From: Stentor coeruleus
Taxonomy: Eukaryota > Ciliophora > Heterotrichea > Heterotrichida > Stentoridae
Length of the DNA stretch: 37,921 bases
Assembly: GCA_001970955.1 (NCBI GenBank)
Contig: MPUH01000731.1
Span: 1 to 37,921, forward strand
Direction: 5' to 3'
Position 1 is the stretch's first letter; each line of letters opens with the position of its first letter. Shown here piece after piece: positions 8,964-18,257 of this stretch. Under the pieces are notes generated by a model. It saw only the letters and a program-made list of their open reading frames with translations, was not told the origin of the DNA and searched no databases. The position numbers were made by a program, and so were the translations under genes.

Positions 8964-10082
8964 ATGAAACTTTTTACAATAGATCTTGAAAAAAATTCTC
9001 AAGATAATGGGAAAATGCGCGTTAACTGCTTACATGGATATAAAAAAAAAGATTATGCCATAAGAAGTGTAAAGATTCAAGCGAAAAGCACTAATAGCCA
9101 TAATATCGACTCTTACGGAAAAAACTTAACTACTTCTTCAAAATATTCGGAAAAAAATTATTCCCAGAATGCAGATAGTTGTTCTTCAAATAAAAATATG
9201 AATTGCCAAAGAAAAAAACTACCATCATTACAATTACCTGATAAAAAATCAACTTTTAATAAAAATAAATCGACAGATTCAATAATTTCAACGGATAAAA
9301 TCATAGAAGAAGGAGAAGAGGGTAGGGTGGACATACAACATAAAAATTTAAAAAAATTTGAAGAGGAAAATAATAATTTGCGCTCATACTTAGAGCAAAA
9401 CAAAAGTCTAGAAGAAAAAATTATAAGTTTGAAAGAAAAAAAAAAATCAATAAAGTCGGAAAATAAATTATTAAATTCGATGATTGATAAATTGAAAGAT
9501 GAGATTTTATTATTAAATTATCAGTTATCAAAACCAGCTTTAATATTTGATCATACTTCCCATATAAATCTTCAAATCCATGAAATTTTTAATTTAAGAC
9601 AAGATGATTCAGTTAAAATTAATAAAGAAAACTTGCAAATTGAGTCTTTAGGCTCTTTGGGAATAATAAATCACCATAATTTTGTTGCATTTTATCAAAA
9701 AAATAATGCTTTGCTTGCTCATGAGCTTAAAGAGATGAAAAAAATTTATGATAATGAAAAAGTTAAGCATAACGAACTAAAAGCTCATCTGGAAAGAGAA
9801 CTTGAATATTTTACATATAAAAACAAAAAGTTAAAAAAAAAAATAGATTCTAACGTTGACCCAAATTATGAGAATTTAGAAATAGAATTTAAAGAATTAA
9901 AAAGAACTTATGATTTGTTAGCTACTTATTCTGAGGAACAGAGGAAGAAAATACTAGAAATCGAGACTGGAGTTACAGAAGATAGTGAACAGCATATTAG
10001 AGATTTAGAAAGTGTTATAAATAGATTGCAAAATGAAAATGAAAAACTGAAAGAAAAGCTTATGGTAGCTTTAATGTCTTAA
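8964..10082 (+). CDS. Coiled-coil hypothetical protein (372 aa)
   Basis: This frame of 372 codons ends in TAA. The N-terminal 110 residues are basic and Ser/Asn-rich. One coiled coil covers about residues 125-190 (KKFEEENNNLRSYLEQNKSL onward). A non-coil insert with hydrophobic and His residues follows (SHINLQIHEIFNLRQDD, NHHNFVAFYQKNN; about 200-240). A second long coil runs to the C-terminus. It sits between two other coiled-coil genes on the same strand, but I see no sequence similarity among the three beyond their coiled-coil nature. Its last 61 bases plus some 3' flank are repeated after the N at 10112, which looks like an assembly overlap and not a second exon. Function unknown. Confidence 0.75.
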   Translation: MKLFTIDLEKNSQDNGKMRVNCLHGYKKKDYAIRSVKIQAKSTNSHNIDSYGKNLTTSSKYSEKNYSQNADSCSSNKNMNCQRKKLPSLQLPDKKSTFNKNKSTDSIISTDKIIEEGEEGRVDIQHKNLKKFEEENNNLRSYLEQNKSLEEKIISLKEKKKSIKSENKLLNSMIDKLKDEILLLNYQLSKPALIFDHTSHINLQIHEIFNLRQDDSVKINKENLQIESLGSLGIINHHNFVAFYQKNNALLAHELKEMKKIYDNEKVKHNELKAHLERELEYFTYKNKKLKKKIDSNVDPNYENLEIEFKELKRTYDLLATYSEEQRKKILEIETGVTEDSEQHIRDLESVINRLQNENEKLKEKLMVALMS

Positions 10083-10190
10083 AAGTTAATAACTAATATT
10101 TTTAACCATAANTAGATTGCAAAATGAAAATGAAAAACTGAAAGAAAAGCTTATGGTAGCTTTAATGTCTTAAAAGTTAATAACTAATAT
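10022..10190. repeat. 78-bp exact direct repeat around a single N (probable assembly join)
   Basis: The 78 bases at 10022-10099, which include the 3' end and stop codon of the preceding gene, recur exactly at 10113-10190. Between the copies lie 12 unique bases and the N at 10112. The right copy has no gene context of its own. The simplest reading is an unmerged overlap between contig ends, the left one carrying a few erroneous terminal bases. Confidence 0.82.
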
Positions 10191-10323
10191 CCCTAATCAA
10201 CAAAAAAACCTAACTAACCCAGCAAATATCTTAAATCCCTTATCTAACTTTATCATTCCAATTTCCTTCATCTAAAATCATCATTAACCCCATAATTCCT
10301 ATTTCCATATTAAATATCGTTAA

Positions 10324-11700
10324 ATGCAATACACAGTCCAGCGTTCCCGAACAACAAAAACCCCTTCAGTGATATCAAACAGGAACCAAAAACGTTCAGA
10401 AAGGACACCTTTATGTAAAGGGAAGTTTATAGTTCAAATCTTACAAAAACCTAATTCTACACACACACTACATCAATATCAAGAAGGGGCATTAACAGAA
10501 AGAAAAACCGAAAAGCCTCAAAACTTTAACCATCGACTTAAATCCACATCTCCAGAAAGAGCAACAAAAATTATCTATAATCCTTTAAAACGTAGGAATT
10601 CCTGTAAGAATCTTAATTACATATGCAAAATCAACACACAAAGCAAAGCAGAAAGTCCTGAAAAAAAAGAAAATAACAATAAAAGCCCGATAAGCTCATT
10701 AAGTCTTAAAAAAATTGATGATATCAGAAAAAGTACCCCTTGTTTTAATAATGTTTTAAAAGAATTTTTACTTACACCTTGTAGACCAAAAAATAATCAA
10801 ATTGAGATTAATATTGAGAATAAAGGAAGAACTCAAGAGATATCTTTTGGCAACCTTTGCTCGCCGGTACATAAAATCGCCCAGAGTTTTGATACTGAAT
10901 CGAATTTAGGTATTAGTTTAGGGGATATATCAGAGAGAAAAACAATCCCATCAACTGATTTCACAGAGAAAATCGAAACTTTGAAATTGAAATTAAAATT
11001 TGAACGAAGCAAAAATAAGATCCTTGAAGATAAAATGAGTTTTCTTAATAACTCTATGAAAAAAGATGAGAAAAGCCAGTTTCTTAACAGCTTTGATTGT
11101 TTTAACAGAAAAATTGAAAAAATAAAATCAGAGTTTAATGAGTTTAAAGAGACTATGAGAAGAAGTTTAAACACAGAGCTTGATAGATATAATGATTTAA
11201 TGAAGTCTTTTAAAGAAACATGTTTAACAACTTGTTTTCAAAAAATCTTTGAATTAAACAGCATAATCAAATCTCAGAAAATAACTTTGAATAGCTTGCA
11301 AACATCTGATAATACAGAAAAGTATGAAAAACGTATTGAGGATTTGAATAAAAAACTGGGATATTTACATAAAAATAATAATGAATATGCGAAAATTGTT
11401 GCAGAAAGTCAAAAAGAATTAGAGATTATGAAAAGTTTGTATGAAGAAGATAAAAAAATGTGGGAAAAAGAACGTAAAATATTAGTTTTACATCGTAAAG
11501 AATTTGATTGCTCGAAAAGATTGTCTGAAGAAGGGGATAAAACTGTTGTCCATATTGATTTTGAAGAACAGGTAAGGAATGAAGTATTGGAGAGATCTGC
11601 AAATAGAAAAGAGAATAAAGATATAGGGAAGTTTGATAGCGAAATTAAGATAAAAGAGTTAGAGGTAATGCTGGAAAATGTGCATAGGGAAAGGGATTAA
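10324..11700 (+). CDS. Coiled-coil hypothetical protein (458 aa)
   Basis: This frame of 458 codons ends in TAA. Residues 1 to about 210 are basic and disordered, with several Ser-Pro sites (STSPERATK, ESPEKKEN). Coiled coil begins near residue 213 (KIETLKLKLKFERSKNKILE), is interrupted by a segment containing a TCLTTCFQKIFELN phrase near 300, and resumes from about 335 to the end. The upstream flank at 10191-10323 is C-rich and G-poor, typical of plus-strand starts in this window. It converges on the membrane-protein gene, with only 42 bp between stops. No domain was recognised; a cytoskeletal or centrosomal role is speculative. Confidence 0.76.
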   Translation: MQYTVQRSRTTKTPSVISNRNQKRSERTPLCKGKFIVQILQKPNSTHTLHQYQEGALTERKTEKPQNFNHRLKSTSPERATKIIYNPLKRRNSCKNLNYICKINTQSKAESPEKKENNNKSPISSLSLKKIDDIRKSTPCFNNVLKEFLLTPCRPKNNQIEINIENKGRTQEISFGNLCSPVHKIAQSFDTESNLGISLGDISERKTIPSTDFTEKIETLKLKLKFERSKNKILEDKMSFLNNSMKKDEKSQFLNSFDCFNRKIEKIKSEFNEFKETMRRSLNTELDRYNDLMKSFKETCLTTCFQKIFELNSIIKSQKITLNSLQTSDNTEKYEKRIEDLNKKLGYLHKNNNEYAKIVAESQKELEIMKSLYEEDKKMWEKERKILVLHRKEFDCSKRLSEEGDKTVVHIDFEEQVRNEVLERSANRKENKDIGKFDSEIKIKELEVMLENVHRERD

Positions 11701-11742
11701 TATAAGCACAAATTATTCAATTAAAACCTAAATATTACTTAA

Positions 11743-12327
11743 TCATAAATCTCTAAGTAAAAGGGCATTCTTAACATCAAAGACAATTTGCAAATAATAT
11801 CTATAAAATATATAAACAGCAAAGTCCACAGCTGGATAAAAAAGTATAAGAGTCATTTGCTCACCCATAATTCCCCAGCGATCATCACAAACTTTATTAT
11901 AAGTAAAATCATCACAGTTATCTTTGTTATGTTTAACAATAATCCAAGTTACAAATATTTCGTTTACTATAAGAAAAACTAGAAATCCTATAAAGTAGAT
12001 ATGGATAAACTTTTGATAAGAATCTAGTCTTCTGTAGACATTTTCATGTACAGCTCGTAAACCTCCTATACCTAAAAGACACTGTGCTGTAAATAAAGCC
12101 CAGGATTCGTAAAAGATTATATGGTAATAATTCTCAACAAACCAACCTATCACTGGTATAGGGATTGCAAGGGCTATTACGATCCAACACCATTTCTTAA
12201 ATCTTATCACATTAGGAATAACCTCTTTTGTTTTTTCAAGCATAAAAGACTCAATTCTTGATTTTTGAACTGGTTGAACATGGTGATCGTCGTAGTCTTG
12301 TCTATCAGAAATAGGTTCATAACTCAT
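11743..12327 (-). CDS. Four-helix integral membrane protein, family unknown (194 aa)
   Basis: The product has a polar, His/Asp-containing N-terminal segment and then four hydrophobic stretches: about residues 47-64 (CWIVIALAIPIPVIGW), 75-92, 108-131 (a long one ending FVTWIIV) and 156-177. The loop between helices 3 and 4 carries C138 and C147, which could form a disulphide if it faces the lumen or exterior. There is no cleavable signal peptide. Four helices with a Cys-containing loop recall tetraspanin-like layouts, but the CCG motif of tetraspanins is missing and I do not claim that family. The start at 12327 is preceded by a G-rich, C-free flank, as for other minus-strand genes here. Confidence 0.78.
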   Translation of the reverse strand: MSYEPISDRQDYDDHHVQPVQKSRIESFMLEKTKEVIPNVIRFKKWCWIVIALAIPIPVIGWFVENYYHIIFYESWALFTAQCLLGIGGLRAVHENVYRRLDSYQKFIHIYFIGFLVFLIVNEIFVTWIIVKHNKDNCDDFTYNKVCDDRWGIMGEQMTLILFYPAVDFAVYIFYRYYLQIVFDVKNALLLRDL

Positions 12328-12946
12328 TTTTATATTTTAGATTTGGGTGTGAATGAAAATTATGATTATAAAAAGAAGATATGGTGATGATGAATTTTTT
12401 ATTTGAGTAAGATGATTTTTTATAGGCTATGATATGCTGGGATGAGAATTTTGATGTTTTTTTTTTTGAATTAGTTTGGGCTGATTTTGAAATGATTTAG
12501 TTGTTAGGTGTATTTTAATAGGAAAGGGACAAAGATTTTTATGTGTGAGGATAAAGTTTATAATTTTAAGAATGTATCAATAAATTAATAAATCTTAGAT
12601 TTCAATACTTGATAAATAAATCAATTTTCATTTTTTGTATTCTATTTACCATAAAGGTATCTAAATTCTCACCATAATAATCTCTTATATATTATTAAAA
12701 AAAAGCACCTCTACTACCTCAATCCAAAATTACCCATCAAACTCCACTATATTCTAATTTACATTTATCAAAATGCTTTTCCTACATAAACAATATCTTT
12801 AACCACCTACAAAACGAAAAATCCATCAAACATATAAAATACTAAAAAATATCCACAAACTAAATCATATCATAAACACTTTCTACCATTTAAAACTTTT
12901 CCCTAAACCCATTTGCACCTCAACCAAAATTATTTCCCATTAGTAA
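12328..12946. promoter_or_regulatory. Divergent promoter region with an abrupt composition switch
   Basis: This region lies between the divergent starts at 12327 (-) and 12947 (+). On the + strand, positions 12361-12540 hold 42 G and 4 C, while 12721-12940 hold 3 G and 57 C (counted by eye). The switch falls around 12560-12650. Each half is therefore almost G-free on the sense strand of the gene it precedes. It presumably contains both promoters. No TATA-like element or known operator stands out in such AT-rich DNA. Confidence 0.55.
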
Positions 12947-13516
12947 ATGTTTTCAGTGGTTCTTAGGAAATTCAGTACCTTTGGCGACAGATACGCAATA
13001 ACTCTCTTTAAAGTAGCCCAAGCATCTAATCAAATAAAAGAAGTCTCAGGTGACATGAAATACGTCCTAGAACTCTACACGGCAAGTCCTGATTTTAAAA
13101 TTCTTCTTACAGATCCAACAATTGGTAGGGCAAAGTCTATAGACATTCTCAATGATCTTGGGGTAAAAGCTTTATTCTGTGAAACAACTATGAGAATGAT
13201 GAAGATGATGGCAAATAATAAACGTTTGAATTACCTCGCTGAAGTCGCTAAAACTTATGAAGTACATGTCAAATCACTAGAGAAAAAAGAAACTGTTCGA
13301 GTTGTTTCAGCTGATCAATTAAGTGATGATGAGAAGAAAGAAGTTCAAAAAGCACTTCAAGATATGGATAAGAATAAAAAATATGAACTCACATTCTCTG
13401 TTGATTCAAGTATACTTGGAGGACTTCAGCTTTATTTCCCTTCAGCTTTTATGGAACTTTCTTTACGATCTAGGTATGACAAGATTAAAGAAGAAGTCTC
13501 AAATATTGGCGTCTAA
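12947..13516 (+). CDS. ATP5PO: Mitochondrial ATP synthase subunit O (OSCP, delta-type)
   Basis: The 189-residue product is an OSCP, the peripheral-stalk subunit that links the F1 head to the stator of mitochondrial ATP synthase. The N-terminus MFSVVLRKFSTFG is a short amphipathic basic targeting sequence. It is followed by the family's RYAITLFKVA start of the helical domain (about 15-24), an NKRLNYLAEV segment (91-100) equivalent to the conserved N-x-R helix, and a C-terminal signature at about 158-180 (GGLQLYFPSAFMELSLRSRY). The length is close to the family norm of about 190-210. The upstream flank is strikingly G-poor. Alternative assignments are unlikely. Confidence 0.9.
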   Translation: MFSVVLRKFSTFGDRYAITLFKVAQASNQIKEVSGDMKYVLELYTASPDFKILLTDPTIGRAKSIDILNDLGVKALFCETTMRMMKMMANNKRLNYLAEVAKTYEVHVKSLEKKETVRVVSADQLSDDEKKEVQKALQDMDKNKKYELTFSVDSSILGGLQLYFPSAFMELSLRSRYDKIKEEVSNIGV

Positions 13517-14333
13517 TAAGTTAGGATAAGCTTTTAGATTGAAATTTAATAAATATTAGAGATTATATAATAAAATAGTTATATAGTTAAGGGTGATAGG
13601 AATTAGTTAGATTAATATAAGGAATTTTTATGATAAATGTAATTATTGAATATTTGGGAAAGGTAAGGATGCTTTAAGGATTTTAGAGATTTTTTATTGG
13701 TCCTCAGTGTAGAGAGATGATTATAGTGGTTTGAAAAGTTATATATAAAAGATTTAGATTTATGGAGAGAATGAGATTTTTTATATAAAAAAAGACATGT
13801 TGAGTTTCAGTCCGAAGAGCTTTAGATTGAAAATTATATATAACAGAATTCATAAGTATCTATGATTGTATTGTTTAATTAAAAGGACAATATAAATTTT
13901 TTGTTTAACTTAAAGGATATTCATTTGAAGTTTTTGCAGGAAAAATATTGGGTCTTATAATGCTTCTTCGGATATAGATAATGAGAAAATATAATTAGTG
14001 AAAATTTGATATTGGGATTTTTAAAATAGTTTTGATTTCTCTAATATTTTAACTTTAACTTTAATACTAATATAATATAATATAGCTAATATATATGATA
14101 AAAAAGGATGTTTTGTAAATGCAAGATATAATTAGGTTGGATTGTGGAGTAGCTTATAGCCATAAAGGATAAGGTAATTGATAAAGACTATAAGGATGAA
14201 ATTAGTATCATAGCGAAAAAGGGATGGTAAATTTACCTTTAAAGGTATGCTTATTAGTAAATAAATCTTTTGTTCTCTGATTAGCTTAGCCTACTTTTAT
14301 TTTCAATTATTTTTTTAGAAAATTGTTATAATT
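13517..14333. other. Intergenic region without recognised features
   Basis: These 817 bp carry no coding frame of note, no tRNA-like cloverleaf and no clear repeat. The first 300 bases are G-rich and C-poor on the + strand, as is usual downstream of plus-strand genes in this window. The last 80 are T/C-rich ahead of the Kelch gene. Confidence 0.5.
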
Positions 14334-17300
14334 ATGGCTTTATTGCTTACTGTTCTGCTTTGCATTAGTAAAGTTCTTGCTGAAAAAAATCTTTTGAGTT
14401 TTGATATCTTTGAAGAAGGAGTTTCCCCAGAGGCTAGAACAAACTCAGCTTTATCAATAGATTCAAAAAGGAATATTCTTTATTTGTTTGGGGGACGCAG
14501 TAAATCCTGCTTTTTAAATGATTTGTGGAGCTTTGATTTACAAAAATCTATTTGGAGTCTTATTTACCCACAATCTGAAATTCCAGGTAAAAAATATTAA
14601 GAACCAAGAAGTAATGCAGGAAGTTTTTTCAGAAGTAAAACTCAAGAATTTTGTATCTTCTCAGGCTTATCTGACATTAGTGCACTATTTGACATTTGGT
14701 GCTTTTCTCCTGAATTGCATAGTTGGAATAAATTTAACTATCCTATAATAGAATTTTCACTGATTACAAAAGCAAGATATATAGAGTATGATGAAAAAGA
14801 ATATTTTGTCGTCCTTTCTGTTGATAAATTATTATCAAGTATTGCCTATGTGTAATTATAATTTAGGTATAATATTTTATCTGAAGAATGGAAAGCCATT
14901 CCTTTGAACGGGTCACATATAGCTAAAAACAATCAAAAAAATGATTTTTTTGAGCTTGTAGAAAGCAAAATTGTTTATGGAAATTTATTACAAGAAGAAT
15001 CTAATTTGTTAATAAACACTCATTTATTTGATATAGAAACGAATTTACATGAGATAAAAAACTATAGCATTTTCAATCAAACAGAAAAGCACAGTCTAGT
15101 TGATAGCTTTGTATTTGATGAAACTATTTTTCTCATAACTTCTTCAGCGAATATCATGACAATTTCCCTACTTACAAACAATTTCACCATGTCAAATCTT
15201 GAAAACCTACAAATACCAACTAGTTCTGGCCATACATCTTCTAAAGGTTCACTTTATTTATTCGGAGGTATATCCAATCAAAAACTAACCAATGAGCTTA
15301 TTCAAATCATTGCCACTTCTCCAAATAACATAACTTCAAAAATACTATCAAAAACTCAAATTACCCCATCCCAACGATTGAATTCTGCTCTATTATCAGT
15401 CCGTAATAAGCTTTATCTTTTTGGTGGCCAAAGCGTAACTGGTAATCTTAATGATCTATGGGCTTATACACCATCTTTCACAACATGGTCAGAAATAATT
15501 TTTCAAAACAACCCCCCATCTCCAAGACATTCATTTGCATATGCAAGTATAGGAGATATAATAGTAATATGGGGAGGTCAAACTGAATCAGGTTATAATA
15601 ATGATTTATTTATATACAATACAGTGACTAATATTTGGACAGAAATGCAATCTTCATCAATTCTACAGCCAAATAAAAGATATGGAGCTTGTATGATTAT
15701 AGATTTACCTTATATTTATATAGGAGGTGGGGCAAATGAGTTAGGAATTTTAAATGATGTTTGGGTTTATGATATTATAAAAGAAGAATATTCAAAGACA
15801 AGTTTTAAAGTAAGGAAAAAATATGCTTATTGCTATTTAAATAAAGGAAATTTGCATTTTGAATCTGGTGAATTTTATGATATAAGAGAAACTTCTAATT
15901 TTGATAAATCTTTTGTAGGATCTATGGAATGGGGGCATATAGTTCAAAAAATGTCAAATTATGTAGCTATTATTGGTGGGACTAAAAAGGCAGGGTTATT
16001 AAAAGATAACTTTGAATTAGTAGGAAAGGGTAAAGAAATTCGTGATAAAATTTCAGATTTTTCATGTAATGCTATGAATACTTTCTATCAAAGCTCTATT
16101 TATTATTTTTCAGGAAGTTTTTATACTTCTCAGTTTGTAATTTTTTTCTCGTTGCCTAGGGCTAAATTTGCCCGGCTCGATTTTAAGCCTTTGTATGAAA
16201 GTCATAATTGCAGCCTTGTATGTAGTCCTGGGTTTGTAATTTATAAGTCTGATTGCTTTTTATGTCCTCCTGGCACTTATTCTGATAAAAATTTATGTTT
16301 TCCATGCAAAAAAGGGTATTTTAATCCTTTACCTGGAGCATCTTCTATTAAGCAATGCTATCCTTGTCCTGAAGGATCTTTTAATGATCGACATGGTAGT
16401 AGCAAATGCAAAATATGCCCAATCGGTTATAAATGCTATGCTGGAAGTATAATCCCTGAATCAATACAACAAAAAATAGATTTTTTTAAAGACTCTTTAT
16501 CATATCCTATTGAGCAAGAAAGTCAACAAAATATCGATTTTTATTTGATATCATTAGGCATAAGCATGATTACTATATTCATATTTGGATTTTTCATTAG
16601 TGAAAAGCTCAAAAAGCTTATTATTAGAATTGATTTATATGATGGTTCTCACAATCATAAAGAAGGTGAAAAAATTTTAGTAAAAAAAAATATTTTAGGA
16701 GCTGCTTTTACTTTGATTTTCTTTACATGTTTTTCTTTTTTAGCAATAAGAATGGGACTTGCTTATTTTATAGAAAACAAAGATGGAGAATATTCATTAA
16801 TACCATTAGTTATATTAAATCAAATGCATCAAAATTTTAAATCTGATTTCGAACTTACTATAGGGATTAAAAACTATGCTGATAAATGTACTGTTTCAGA
16901 TACTGAAAACTTAGAATCATCTGGTTTTAAAATATGTTCTACAAATATACAAACATCAACATCAAATCTTTATAGACAAAAAATGTCTATTAGTTGCATG
17001 TTTTATAACAATCATTTTTGCATAATAAAATTATCATGCTCAGGATGTTATATTGAAAAAAGCTCATATATAAATTTTGATTTATATGGTAACTTCTCAT
17101 ATGCTTCTGGTTTACTAGTGAATTTAACTTCAAAGTCTTTTATTTCGAAATTTAATCATTTTTCTTTCTATGAAATATACCCTGAAAAAAACTTTGTTTT
17201 TACTGGACCTAATCCTAGTGTTTTTACATTTATGCTTACACCTTCGTTATTGGAATCTTCAATGAGTTCTCAAATACTAACAAGTTATCAAAGCGAAGAA

Positions 17301-17687
17301 TCTTCAGATCCTAAAAAAGGAAGTGAAAAAACTATAAAGGATTTGTTTTTACCTAGTCAGCTGAGAATAAAAGTTGTACTTGAAAAAGATATACATGGGC
17401 TTTTGACTAGAGTTTATAAAAATCAAGACCTTCGTTCACTTGTTGGGGCACTTTTTGGGACATTTACAGGACTTATGGCATTGTTTGGGTTAATTTTAAG
17501 GGTTACGGAAAAAATAAGTAAATTTAGAATATCGAGTCAGAAAAAAATTTCACTAAAGGATCTTATACAATCAAGAATGAACTATGCTTATATTTTTAGA
17601 AATCTTTCAAAAGGGTTGAATGAAAATTCTGGTATAAATGATGATTTCCAAAGCATTGATGATGGCCGAACTAAAAATTTAGATTAA
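14334..17687 (+). CDS. Secreted/surface Kelch - Cys-rich - three-TM protein, copy 1 (1107 aa, two 15-nt introns)
   Basis: In the raw sequence the frame is broken at 14598 (TAA) and 14853 (TAA). Removing 15-nt introns at 14587-14601 and 14852-14866 gives one frame of 1107 codons that aligns throughout with the neighbouring paralogue. A signal peptide begins MALLLTVLLCISKVLA. Kelch-type repeats (LYLFGG, NDLWSFD, NKLYLFGGQ, IGDIIVIWGG, LPYIYIGGGANELG) lie at about residues 35-90 and 295-480, consistent with a beta-propeller. A Cys-rich block at about 616-694 (CPPGTYSD, CFPCKKGYF, CYPCPEGSFND, CKICPIGY) is of the GCC2/GCC3, ephrin-receptor-like type. TM helices lie near 725-746, 777-800 and 1026-1046, with a roughly 220-residue region between the last two. 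It is probably a plasma-membrane or cortical protein with an extracellular propeller. The ligand is unknown. Confidence 0.86.
14587..14601 (+). other. 15-nt intron 1 of Kelch copy 1
   Basis: GTAAAAAATATTAAG contains the in-frame TAA that would end the protein. Splicing it out joins ATT-CCA-G to AA-CCA-AGA and restores the PEPRSN phrase found at the same place in the paralogue. It is a phase 1 intron with a 3' end in AAG instead of the commoner TAG. Confidence 0.88.
14852..14866 (+). other. 15-nt intron 2 of Kelch copy 1
   Basis: GTAATTATAATTTAG interrupts the reading frame with a TAA. Removal joins TAT-GT to G-TAT and continues into LSEEWK, which matches ISEEFK in the paralogue. The paralogue has a 15-nt intron at the same position and phase. 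Confidence 0.88.
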
Positions 17688-18257
17688 AATCTTTTGATTT
17701 TTAGGATTTTTAGGAGTAGAATGGTAGTTATTTATAAGCATATTTTTCTAAATTTTTTTGCTAGTATTAAAAGAGGATTATAATAATGTCTTTCTAATAA
17801 AATAGGTGAAATAATCTTGGAAATTTTTATATAAAGTGATATTCAAATCAAAGCTGAGGTTAAATGTATTATGAAAATATTTTCTTTATGATATTATAGT
17901 TATTTTAGTACTTTAAGGATATCAGGATTTATTTTTTATGAATCTAACTTTTTAGCTTAAGTTTTATGTATACCAATTTTTAATAATTTAAAACCTTAAA
18001 GCCTTTCTTTAATTTCTTTGTAGCTTTTCTTAACAAAGTCTTTGATTAATCAATTCTATATCATATTTATCCAATATGCCTATCTTAGTAAAATACCTTA
18101 AAAAAATAATTTTATCTTTATCCCTATATATATAAAAATGCAAAATACTCACCCTTAATCATTTTTCATCATGTGATTATTAGTTGATTTTTAAAGTGCA
18201 AAGCTCATGTTTACTTATTAAATAGTATTTCCATAATCATTTTCATATTATCTATGC
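17688..18257. other. Intergenic region between the Kelch paralogues
   Basis: These 570 bp are non-coding and AT-rich. The first half is G-richer (downstream flank) and the second half is C-richer and G-poor (upstream flank of copy 2). I see no leftover of the duplicated gene and no repeat marking the duplication boundary. Confidence 0.5.

Noticed and set aside
13517-14333. tRNA or other RNA gene, CRISPR array, transposon or telomere in the longer gaps
   Set aside because: I looked for cloverleaf-like stems with T-loop words, regular spacers, terminal inverted repeats and telomeric CCCTAA-type arrays, and saw none I could support anywhere in the window.
14598-14600. In-frame TAA in Kelch copy 1 as evidence for a pseudogene
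   Set aside because: The stop lies inside a 15-nt GT-AG segment. The paralogue has a 15-nt segment at the same position, and removing both restores identical protein phrases.
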